A DNA stretch of 36,525 bases from contig DYPS01000020.1 of assembly GCA_020719775.1 (NCBI GenBank), forward strand, positions 1-36,525, read 5' to 3'. Positions 20,601-31,800 of the stretch are shown here, in pieces. The notes under the pieces are model-generated. The model did not search any database. It was not told the origin of the DNA and worked only from the letters and a program-made list of their open reading frames with translations. The position numbers and the translations under genes were made by a program. The stretch's first letter is position 1. Every line of letters starts with the position of its first letter. Source of the DNA: Desulfosporosinus sp. (GTDB lineage: Bacteria > Campylobacterota > Campylobacteria > Campylobacterales > Arcobacteraceae).

Positions 20601-23600
20601 GTCAAGTCACAATCACTGGATCTCAATTTACAACAACAGCCAACACACACGTTTGGCTAACTCAAAACGGTGTTCAAATTTACGAACTTGGAATTCTTTC
20701 CTTAACCTCTACCTCAATTCAATGTGTTCTTGGAGGTGGAAAAACTGGACTTTATAATGTTCAAATTTTCGATTCAACTACAGGAGCAAGTACAATCAGC
20801 GCAAACTCTGAATTCAGATATGAAATTCTTGTTGATTCAGTCTCTCCAACAAGTGGAGGACTTGGTGGAGGATATGACATCACCATTACTGGAAGAAATT
20901 TCGCTTCAGCTGATTCTCACACTGTTTTTGTAGGAGATGCAATGAACAGCATTTGCACAATAAAATCTGCAACAGCCACACAAATCGTCTGCACAGTTCC
21001 AAGAATGGATGACACTTATACTCCAAGCACAGCACTTGGAGTTGTAGTAACTGGAAGAATTTTGTAGGAAAGTCGGTGTGCAGGAACATGCGATTTTACA
21101 TTCGACTAAAGTCCATCAATGACCAACTACGTTTTGGTTCCAAGTACTTTAACTTATGATGCTGGAACTGTTGTCACAATAAATGGAGATTCTACAAAAG
21201 GAACAAACTTGACAGGTGCAATTGTCACAGTGGATGGAGTAAGTGTTAACCTAACTACATCAACCTAAACTTCTCTAAGTTTCGCATATCCTGCCTTAAC
21301 AGTAGGAAGTTATGAAATAGTTATTCAAACTACATTGGGATCATCAGTTACAAACAACTTCCCATTAATCCAAACCTCAACAAAAGCTTGGTTCGCAACA
21401 AGCGTCTCAAGTAGTACTGGTTCATCTCAGGGTCAAATCATATCCGTTCAAACCAATGGTCTAACATCTAGCAGAACCGACAGCAAACTTTATGTATACT
21501 AAATATGCACTGGTTCAAACACATAATTAAAAATAGTCTCAGCTGCACCTAACAAAATAGAATTCTAAAGCATCAAAGCTATCGGAACTAATTATCAATG
21601 CAAATTTAATGTCACATATGGAACATTATTCAAAGTATACAGCTACACATATGATTTTGCTAAAACCCCTGCAGTAAGTATCGCTTCAAATTCCGGTGTA
21701 TATACTTTGACTCGAACAAATATGACAACAACTGTCTACAATACTGTCATTTTTGAGTACTTAGACTCTCAAGGAAACCCAACTTCCAGTGTATATGCAG
21801 CAACATTAGCAGCAGATAATACCATAACCCCAATTAGTGGGTATTTACCAAATGGGCAGTTTAGAATCAGAGTTCATTCAAATACATATGGCTATGCAGT
21901 AGTATCTCCATCAACTTTTACTAAAGCTTGGCCTTCAACTCCAACTGCAACTTCAGTTACTTCTTCATTCGTTGGCGGTCAAACTTTGACAATCTCTGGA
22001 GCTGGATTCATTACATCTCATCCTGAAAATAATGAAGTTAGCGTTTGCGGAATTAGAGCAGCTGTTCGATCAGCTACTAATTCTCAGTTAGTACTCACTG
22101 TACCTCCATTAGTGACAACTCAAACTCAACAACTTTATAATTTAGCCAAATCTTCAATTATTAAAGGCTCTGTAATCAGTGATACTCCAGCAAATGCACT
22201 TTTCGTAGTTGATGGAGTTACTAAAACAGTTTATTCATCCGCCAATCCAACGTGCTATGTCGGCCTGAATTTCGGATCAAACGTTTTTGCCGACATTTCG
22301 TCAATAAAATACATGCCAAACCCTGCTTGGGCTACAGCTTCAAAATATTTGTCAGGAGCTGTATTTGAAGGTTCAAATGATAGTACAACATGGACAAATA
22401 TTTTCTCAATTGACACATCTCAAGTTCACTCAGGATGGAATTATTGGATGCCTTCAAGTGCCATTCAATATCAATTTGTCAGATTTTCTCATACTTCAGT
22501 TTCAGGATGTCAACTTTCAGACTTTGTATTCTAAGGAATCATCTACTCAAAGTAATCAGTGACAAGTGGAGTCGACAAACAATGCAATGTAGTAGTCAAA
22601 GCACCAACAACCGATATCACAATTTCTAATGCAGTTACTTACAGTCACGCAGCTACTTCAACCATTACTGGAATATCTCCGAGTTTCGCATCAAGCGCCG
22701 GAGGAGACACTGTCACAATTACTGGTACAAATTTCGGAACTGTGACTAGTGACATCACTGTCACCATTGACGGTGTAGTTTGTTCTGTTTCAAGCACAAC
22801 TGCTACTCAAATTCAATGCGTAACTGGCTATAGAGCTTCAGCTCCAGCCTCTGGAAATTCATTCGTTGTTACTTCTCAAGGAAATGCAGTTTTACTCACA
22901 GTTCCGCCATTCTTATATATCGACAGATGGTCAAATCAAGCAACATGGGGTGGAGAAGCCTTCCCTAGATAAGGAGACTCTGTGTACGTACCAGTTGGCA
23001 TGACACTGCTTGTCGATGTATAAGCGACACCTATCTTAAACACAGTTTTAGTCGAAGGTAAAATCAAATTTAGTGATGAAATGGACATGACTTTAGACGC
23101 ACACTACTTTATCATCAACAAAGGTGAGTTCGAAGCAGGGACAGAGGCAAACAGGTATCAACATAAACTGACAATCACTCTACATGGAGGATACTACGAC
23201 AAACAGTTACCAATTTTCGGAAACAAAGTCCTTGGTTGTAATAACTGCAAATTCAGTCTGCACGGTCAAGTTAGAACTCCAACATGGACATTAACAGCCA
23301 ATACAGTCAACGTAGGCGCCACATCATTGACAGTCGTTGAGGCAGTCGATTGGCAAATAGGATAGAAAATCGTCATTGCTTCATCTTCTTTCGACCATTA
23401 CGAAAGTGAGTAAAAAACAATCGCCTCAGTTTCAGCCGATAATATGACAATCACAGTTGTTGAACCTTTCAAATTTAGACATTTTTCAGCCGTATAGACT
23501 TACGCTGGAAAAGACTTCGTAATGAGAGCTGAAGTCGGTTTATTGACAAGAAACATCAAAGTTCAAGGAAACGATCAGTCAGTTGCCGATAGGTACGGTT

Positions 23601-26600
23601 CACACATGATGATGAACGGAAAGAGGGACCAAGGATTGGTGGCTTCATTCAGTTATGCTGAGATCACAAATTGCGGTCAACCTAAGATTATTGGTCGTTA
23701 TTGCACCCATTTCCATATGGCTGGATAAATGCCAGAAAGTTCAGTTCGAGGAATTGCAGTCCATCATTCATACGCAAGAGTCTTAACAATTCACGGAACA
23801 CACTTCTTGACAGTTTAGAAAAACGTTGGTTATCATGTTTAAGGACACAACATTTTCATTTAAGATGGTATCGAAACAAATAATGTCATCCAAGACAACT
23901 TATTGATCTCATCAATCACCTCACTAACATTACTTCAAAGTGACATAACAGTGGCAAGTATTTGGGTAACAAATCCATACAATACAGTTCAAAGAAACCA
24001 TGCAGCTGGTGGTGATTTCTATGGTATCTGGTATTAAGTAAAAGATCATCCAGATGGACCAAGTGCTACATCTGATATCTGCCCAATGGGAATGCAGATT
24101 GGAGTTTCAAGAGACAATGTTGCTCACTCCAATCTTAGATTCGGTTTAAGAATTTTCAAGTTAAGATCTGCACAATATCCATGTGATCCTATTTTTGATT
24201 AAAGTCTACTAGATCCATATACAGCAAATGTTCCAATATAATCTGTTTTCGATAACTACACACTATGGAAGAACAAAGAATGCGGATTTTTAGGTGAATA
24301 ACTTGGATATACAACTATTAACAACTTCAAAACAATCGATAGTATTAAGGGTGGGCTTCAATTCCACAAGACTAACTTCACAAAGCAGCTAGTCATTGCT
24401 CAAAACTCGGTAGTGGTCGGTTTTTCAAACGGAAACGCACCTGCTGACATCGACACAGACTACAATAATGCAAGAGGTCTTATCGCATCAAGAACAGACG
24501 GTTTCAAAGCTATTAACATCACATTCGTCAACTTCGGCCCCACTATGACCCCTTTACAATCCTGCAGTTAATGCTACCATTTCAAACTTTGGGTTGTCGG
24601 TTCAAAAACAACATAATTTGCACAAATAACTTATGTCAACATTACTGGAAACTATATTTTCTGGGAAAAATGGAGAAGAGAAGTCTTTATGGATTTGGAC
24701 GGAACTTTGTTGAAACCTTTAGTAGATAATATTAGTCCGGCTATCTCTGCACAAACCTCAGGCTCGATAACACCATATAGACCAAGCGTCATGGTTCCAA
24801 GTCACTGTTATCATATTACTGGACCTGTTTGGAATGATACGACTTATTGTGATTCAACTGTAACTTTGAGAAGCATTCTTTTCACGAACGCAATGCCGAG
24901 TATTGACTTTATGTCAATTGATATTAAATCACACTTATTGATCGATCCTTACGATAATTTCTCCACCCTTTATTTGACAGATGATGACTTCTCTCAATAA
25001 TACATGATTGTCATTAAACCATCAAGCATGGATATCAAATCTTCATGGGCTATGCCATTCGCTGTAAATCAGTTTTATAATATTCATTGGAAATTAGGAA
25101 TAGACTTTACTCATGTCGCAATTGCTCCATCTCGATTATGGAAATAAACCGAAGGAGTTGTTCTAAGATTCAACTACACAGATAATAGAGAGCTGTTCCA
25201 AATAGGAAAATGGTATCAATAGCACATTAATTTGCCATATATCGATAAATCATTGGCAATTATTAATCCAACAACATGCAAAAATGGAGACTATTTCCAT
25301 GATTCTGATAATAAATACTTATTTGTTTGTGTCAGTGGAAGAAATAAAACTGTCAGATAATGGATTGATGTGAACGGTATCAGATGCCTTAACTTCTGCC
25401 CTTAGGAACCACTTGAACCGGGAAAATAGGATTTCCAAAGATAATGGACAAACGTCACTCAATGGAACTTAACAGATGCTAGCAATAATCCAAGACTTCC
25501 GGTAGCTGGTGAAAATATAACGATTCCATATTAATGGAACTTAGTTTTGAATACAAACCCTCCTGTTCTTAATTATCTTGACATCAAAGGTGACCTAATT
25601 TTTGATAGAGCCCAAGACATCACCTTATAGGCTCATTATATCTGGGTTTCACAAGGAAACATCACAATTGGATCTTAAGCGAGTCCTTACATTAAAAAAG
25701 CTACAATTATTCTACACGGCTAAAAAGATGATAATTATTTGGTTATTGATCCAAATGCATCAGGAAATAAGATGCTTGCTAATACTGGTGGATTAAAATT
25801 CTTCGGAAATCCTCCTAAAAATGTCTGGACTAGATTGACAACTACAGCTGTAATGACATCTACCACTATAACTGTTGCAGATGATATTACAGGATGGAAG
25901 GCTCAAGATAAGATTGTAATTGCTCCAAGTTATGACGGACAAAAATAATTCGAAAAAGTTTAAATAGTGTCGATTTCTGGAAAAACAATCACATTTACAC
26001 CCGCTTTACAATTTGAACATTATGGAGCTGCTACTGCAACCATTTCAAACACTTATGGTGTTTTAGATGCACGTTCTGCAGTTGGTTTGTTAACAAGAAA
26101 CATCAGAATTACGAATGCATCAGATTCAAACGGATGGGGATGCAGAGTTTTGAACTATGGTTATTTAGAGTTACCATCAGATTTAATAAATGGAAAAGTA
26201 AAACTGAAAAATGGATACTTACAATGGAACGGCGTTGAGCTTGATGGTTGCGGTCAGTACGATACAACAAATGCAGGCCTAAAAATTGATCATGTTGGTT
26301 TCAATGATCCATCAGTTTTAAGTCCATAAGTTCGAGCTCAATATAATGGATATGCTAAGACATAAATAAACAGCTCATCTATTCATGCATGTTATGGTAT
26401 GTGTACGTGGATTTCGGATTCAAAAAACGTCTCACTTAACAACAACGTCTTTTTCTGGGCAAGAAAATTCCTTGTCTACGTATAAAGAGTCGATCAATAC
26501 AACTTCACTAACAATTTGATGATTGGAGCAAGAAAAAGGGATGAACTTGACAGCGTTCTATCAGGAACTAATATGGTAGATGATGTTTCCGGTTATTAAC

Positions 26601-28654
26601 AGTATACTCCAATCGACTATGTGAATGGACAAGTCATTGTATCAAACAATTTAGTTCAAGGCTCTCAAGGAGAAGGATTTGTCTTCCCATTCACGACATG
26701 TGACTTGATAGATTCCTATAACTTCCACGATAACACAGCTGGATCATGCCTAGTCGGCTTTGCTTTCCAAAAATTATAGGGAAAATAGTGTTTAGCTGCC
26801 GCAAAATTCACTGCTTATGCTTGCCAAATCGGCTTAATGGCTAATCCAACTGGAACTCACCAAAGAATTATCTATCAAGATTCTATCTTTGCTGACAATC
26901 AAAGAGGTATTACCTTGAGATTCGCTCATTAAATTGATGATAACACCATGATCCTCAGAAACTCATACTTTACTGGTATTTCTAGGCCAACTTGCACAAC
27001 TTGTTATTCATCTTCAAAGTTATCCTATTGCAACGGAGGATATGCAATTAGAATGTTTTCAGCAACTATTTCAGGTTAATAGTTCCCATTGGTGAAAAAA
27101 ATTTAAGGACATGATGTAATTTGTACTCAACAAGCTTTTGACTTCAAATCTTACTTTAATAATGTCACATTCTAAAACTATGTATATACAAACCCAACTT
27201 TGCCTTATTGTAAACAAATGAGTGTCTTTAAGCGTCATGACATAGCCTCTGATGGAGTTGCTTCTGTTTATTTAACGAACTCACCTTGCAAAAACTGTGA
27301 ATAAAAAGCATGGGGATCATTCTAACCGCCAAATGTCGCATGGAGGGGATGGTTTGGAGGATGTGGATAATTTGATTGCACAGGTCCCAATAACTACTTC
27401 ATTTATGATCAAGATGGATCATTTACAGGAAGTCCAAGTCAAATTTTGGCAAATAATTCCATGATAGGTGATTATGAAAGTGCATGCAGAGCTATTCCAT
27501 AAATTAATGGGCATCATTGTGCTATGGAAGACTTAGCAGTTTTATAATATGAATCAATTGCACCAGACTTTAATTTAAGAATTATGTGGCCCGTATTTTT
27601 GTTCTATGATGGAGGAAATTGGACATCAAAGACTAATGGATGGAGATAATGGCATTGGAACGGACCTGAACCAATGAATAATAGACTTGCAAGATTTTGG
27701 TCGGTAATAAAACTGCATAAAACTTATAACTTGACATATTCTAGTTAGCCACCTTCAGATTCAAGATTCCAAATCCAAAAAAGACTGGACCCAACAGGAA
27801 ATCCAAATGACTGGGCAATTATCAGAATTTATTATCCACTTCCAAATTCGCTATAAGTTTTAGTAAAAAATTCAACTGGACAAGACATCATCGTGAAACC
27901 ATTCCCTATCAAATAAAACGTTCCAGTTGATTTGTCGCTTCACACAAGTGTTTGCGGAGCTAACAACTTCCATTATCAGAACGGTACAATCTAATTTGTA
28001 GTAAATGGAGTATAAAATTGTCAAGTAAGAGTCAGACTTTCAAGCTATGTTCAATTATCTGCAAGAATCAACATCCCAATTGCAGATTTTTACGCAAATA
28101 ATGGAATAACTACATTTATCACCAACATCTGCGCATTTTTAGGAATTGACACAGGAAGACTCAAAATAGTCGGTGTAAAGAGTGGATCTACCGAACTTAC
28201 AGCAGTTATTCAAGCAAATGCTAGCAGTTTAGATAACTCAACAACATCTTCCGTTTCTCAAGCTGCCACGAATGCAAACTTACAGGCATTAGCATCTCAG
28301 GCAGTAGCAGGAATGCAAAGTGGAGCTGTTGATGTCGGAGGACCTCTGATCAGTGTCAGTTCTTCAGTTGTTGTTTTGAACCCAGATGGATCAGTTTATA
28401 CAGGGTAACAATCAATATAAAGCAACACTCTGATAATAATCCTAGCAGTAATAATTCCAATAATAGTAATCGGAGTAACAGTTGGAGTTGTATGCTACTT
28501 GAAGCGAAAGAGAGAAAGAGTGTCATCGACATAGAGCATAAGCGAGCAATCATTCGGTTCAAACTAGCTAAAATAGTACAAGAGAGAAACCATAAAGGTG
28601 TCATAGGTTCCATTCGAATTGACAAAGATGGGCGACACTTGGTACCACCAATGA
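17646..28654 (+). CDS. PKHD1L1-like: Fibrocystin-like giant type I membrane protein (PKHD1/PKHD1L1 family), 3,662 aa
   Basis: Exons 17646-17706 and 17727-28654 give 3,663 codons ending at TGA 28652-28654. The signal peptide is MFFKQTRHKT plus ASLLLLTCLIINLSLIQA. Domains in order: IPT/TIG repeats (YGSLMGGTTLYIKGSGF first; GGSLGQNIRLLGTGF third); PA14 at about 355-490 (YWRGYFIAPTTGVYRFAGTG); further IPT repeats to about 1750, one interrupted by a discoidin-like insert; G8 domain 1 at about 1755-1880 (ATWGGEAFPRQGDSVYVPVG); beta-helix region (VGLLTRNIKVQG; TNPYNTVQRN; HPDGPSATSDICP); G8 domain 2 at about 2598-2690; a second beta-helix (VGLLTRNIRITN); a conserved C-terminal region; and a transmembrane helix at about 3585-3612 (IIILAVIIPIIVIGVTVG) followed by KRKRERV and a tail of about 50 residues. 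The order matches vertebrate PKHD1L1, so it is probably a cell-surface or ciliary protein; the ligand is unknown. Confidence 0.9.
17707..17726 (+). other. 20-nt intron in the fibrocystin-like gene
   Basis: GTAAATATCCATTTATTTAG. Removing it joins a typical signal peptide (basic n-region, Leu-rich h-region) in frame to the first IPT domain. Unspliced, the main frame has only an atypical Met at 17696 or an extension from 17498. GTA...TAG ends and 20 nt length fit the tiny introns of Paramecium-type ciliates. No RNA evidence was available. Confidence 0.65.
18731..19135 (+). other. PA14 domain segment of the fibrocystin-like protein
   Basis: It encodes NWITFLQQPSNGLTVLD through GVGFFKLIVDTP. The PA14 pattern is clear: YWRGYFIAPTTGVYRFAGTG with the following GDDQFIVKF, then LSKGYYYMEAANLNYGGVGF. 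PA14 is a beta-barrel module often involved in carbohydrate or protein binding. It sits after the third IPT, the same position as in PKHD1 and PKHD1L1. Confidence 0.85.
22236..22550 (+). other. Discoidin (F5/8 type C)-like insert inside an IPT repeat
   Basis: Between the IPT start (GGQTLTISGAGF at about 21975) and later IPT-like strands (QCNVVVKAPTT) lies a segment with F5/8 C features: NPTCYVGLNFGSN, ISSIKYMPNP, FEGSNDSTTWTNIFSID, HSGWNYWMP, YQFVRFSHTSVSGCQLSDFVF. The GSNDxxTW motif, the aromatic-rich core and the terminal cysteine fit discoidin folds. The second gene copy has the same insert at about 30137-30450. Confidence 0.7.
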
Positions 28655-28882
28655 TCAATAAAAAAGAGGATTAATTATGATTATAATTACAATACATTAT
28701 TATTATTCGATTAAATTAAATATGATTTAGGACATGATTAGTAACTTATGAGAAATTTAAGCCTATATTTAATGAAATACTATTTGAATAATAAATTTTA
28801 TGAATGAATGTTCTTAAACTATATACATTTGATAAGCGCTTCTTTAACTTTACTATATTTACTATATTTACTATATTTGTTT
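28655..28882. other. Intergenic region between the two fibrocystin-like copies
   Basis: 228 bp of AT-rich sequence following the TGA of the first copy. It lacks a signal-peptide exon for the second copy, and the frame leading into that copy meets TGA at about 28830. A 9-bp tandem repeat ends four bases before the duplicated sequence begins. Confidence 0.7.
28849..28878 (+). repeat. 9-bp tandem repeat (TTTACTATA), 3.3 copies, at the duplication breakpoint
   Basis: Three exact TTTACTATA units run from 28849 to 28875, followed by TTT. Homology to the first gene copy starts at 28883 (equivalent to 20980). Confidence 0.9.
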
Positions 28883-31800
28883 ACAAATCGTCTGCACAGT
28901 TCCAAGAATGGATTAAACTTATACTCCAAGCACAGCACTTGGAGTTGTAGTAACTGGAAGAATTTTGTAGGAAAGTCGGTGTGCAGGAACATGCGATTTT
29001 ACATTCGACTAAAGTCCATCAATGACCAACTACGTTTTGGTTCCAAGTACTTTAACTTATGATGCTGGAACTGTTGTCACAATAAATGGAGATTCTACAA
29101 AAGGAACAAACTTAACAGGTGCAATTGTCACAGTGGGTGGAGTAAGTGTTAACCTAACTACATCATCCTAAACTTCTCTAAGTTTCGCATATCCTGCGTT
29201 AAAAGCTGGTAGTTATTAAATATTAATCCAAACAACTATCGGCAGCAACTATCCAGACATTAAAACCTCAACCAGCACATGGCTAATTAATGGAATATCT
29301 CGTAGTGCTGGTTCAACCTAAGGACACATTATTTCTGTTGGCGGAAATGGGTTAACAAATAGTGTTTCTGACCCTTTACTAAACATTTATCTTCTTTGTC
29401 CAAGTGCAAAAACAAAGCTAACAATCCTTGCTGCAGTTCCGAATAAAATCACATTTTTAATGATTCCAAAAGCAGCAGACTCCTCTTGCGCAGTTAATGT
29501 CACCTATGGAACAACAGTCAGAGTTTATGGATATACATATGATAGTACTAAGACTCCTGCTGTGAGTATTGTTTAAAATTCAGGAGTTTATACTTTGACA
29601 AAAACAAATTTAACTGGAATGACTTTTGATACTGTAACATTTTAGTATCTTGATTCTCAAGGTAATCCAACTTCAACAGTTTATTCAGGAGTCGCAACAA
29701 ATGTTAATTCGACTACAGCTACATTAGTTCCGGTCGGTGGGTATTTGTCAAATGGGAAATTTAGAATAAGAATTCATACAGGTCTATTGGGGTATTCAGT
29801 CGTTACTCCTTCCATTTTTACTAAAGCTTGGACTTCAACTCCAACTGCAACTTCAGTTACTTCTTCATTCGTTGGTGGTAAAACTTTAACAATCTCTGGA
29901 GCTGGATTCATTACTAATCATCCTGAAAATAATGAAGTTAGTGTTTGTGGAATCAAAGCATCTGTTCAGTCAGCTACTAATTCTCAATTAGTACTTACTG
30001 TACCACCATTAATCACAACTCAAACCTCAGCAACTTTATAATTTAGCCAAATCTTCTACAATTAAGGGCACTGTGATTAGTGATACTCCAGCAAATGCAC
30101 CTTTCGTAGTTGATGGAGCTATCAGCACAATTTACTCATCGACCAATCCAACATGTTATGTTGGTTTGAATTTCGGATCAAACACTTTTGCCAACATTTC
30201 ATCAATAAAATACATGCCAAACCCTGCTTGGGCTACAGCTGCTAATTATCTTAAGGGAGCAACTTTTGAAGGTTCGAATGATAGTACAACATGGACAACA
30301 ATTTTCACAATTGACACATCTCAAGTTCACTCAGGATGGAATTATTGGATGCCTTCAAGTGTCATTCAATATCAATTTGTCAGATTTTCTCATACTTCAG
30401 TTTCAGGATGTCAACTTTCAGACTTTGTATTCTAAGGAATCATCTACTCAAAGTAATCAGTGACAAGTGGAGTCGACAAACAATGCAATGTAGTAGTCAA
30501 AGCACCAACAACCGATATCACAATTTCTAATGCAGTTACTTACAGTCACGCAGCTACTTCAACCATTACTGGAATATCTCCGAGTTTCGCATCAAGCGCC
30601 GGAGGAGACACTGTCACAATTACTGGTACAAATTTCGGAACTGTGACTAGTGACATCACTGTCACCATTGACGGTGTAGTTTGTTCTGTTTCAAGCACAA
30701 CTGCTACTCAAATTCAATGCGTAACTGGCTATAGAGCTTCAGCTCCAGCCTCTGGAAATTCATTCGTTGTTACTTCTCAAGGAAATGCAGTTTTACTCAC
30801 AGTTCCGCCATTCTTATATATCGACAGATGGTCACAAAGTCCTTGGTTGTAAAAACTGCAAATTCAGTCTACACGGTCAAGTTAGAACTCCAACATGGAC
30901 ATTAACAGCCAATACAGTCAACGTAGGCGCCACATCATTGACAGTCGTTGAGGCAGTCGATTGGCAAATAGGATAGAAAATCGTCATTGCTTCATCTTCT
31001 TTCGACCATTACGAAAGTGAGTAAAAAACAATCGCCTCAGTTTCAGCCGATAATATGACAATCACAGTTGTTGAACCTTTCAAATTTAGACATTTTTCAG
31101 CCGTATAGACTTACGCTGGAAAAGACTTCGTAATGAGAGCTGAAGTCGGTTTATTGACAAGAAACATCAAAGTTCAAGGAAACGATCAGTCAGTTGCCGA
31201 TAGGTACGGTTCACACATGATGATGAACGGAAAGAGGGACCAAGGATTGGTGGCTTCATTCAGTTATGCTGAGATCACAAATTGCGGTCAACCTAAGATT
31301 ATTGGTCGTTATTGCACCCATTTCCATATGGCTGGATAAATGCCAGAAAGTTCAGTTCGAGGAATTGCAGTCCATCATTCATACGCAAGAGTCTTAACAA
31401 TTCACGGAACACACTTCTTGACAGTTTAGAAAAACGTTGGTTATCATGTTTAAGGACACAACATTTTCATTTAAGATGGTATCGAAACAAACAATGTCAT
31501 CCAAGACAATCTGATGATCTCATCAATCACCTCACTAACTTTACTTCAAAGCGATATTTCAGTAGCTAGTTATTGGATTACAAATCCTTTTAACTATTTC
31601 CGAAGAAACCATGCAGCAGGAGGTAATTTTTATGGTATTTGGTATTAAGTGAAAGATCATCCAGATGGACCAAGTGCTACAAACGATGTTCGCCCTATGG
31701 GAATGCCAGTTGCTCAATCTACCGATAACATTGCTCATTATAATGCTAGATTCGGTCTTAGAATTATCAAGTTAGCTGCAATGCAATATCCATGTCTTCC

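Noticed and set aside
20239-21089. Minus-strand ORFs at 20239-20430 and 20886-21089
   Set aside because: Shadows of the fibrocystin-like coding frame on the opposite strand.
22365-22629. Overlapping small plus-strand ORFs at 22365-22562 and 22435-22629, repeated at 30266-30530
   Set aside because: Their repetition only reflects the near-identical blocks of the two fibrocystin-like copies; they are out-of-frame shadows.
28492-28674. ORF at 28492-28674 and the antisense ORF at 28356-28658
   Set aside because: Both overlap the transmembrane and tail coding frame of the fibrocystin-like gene in other frames.
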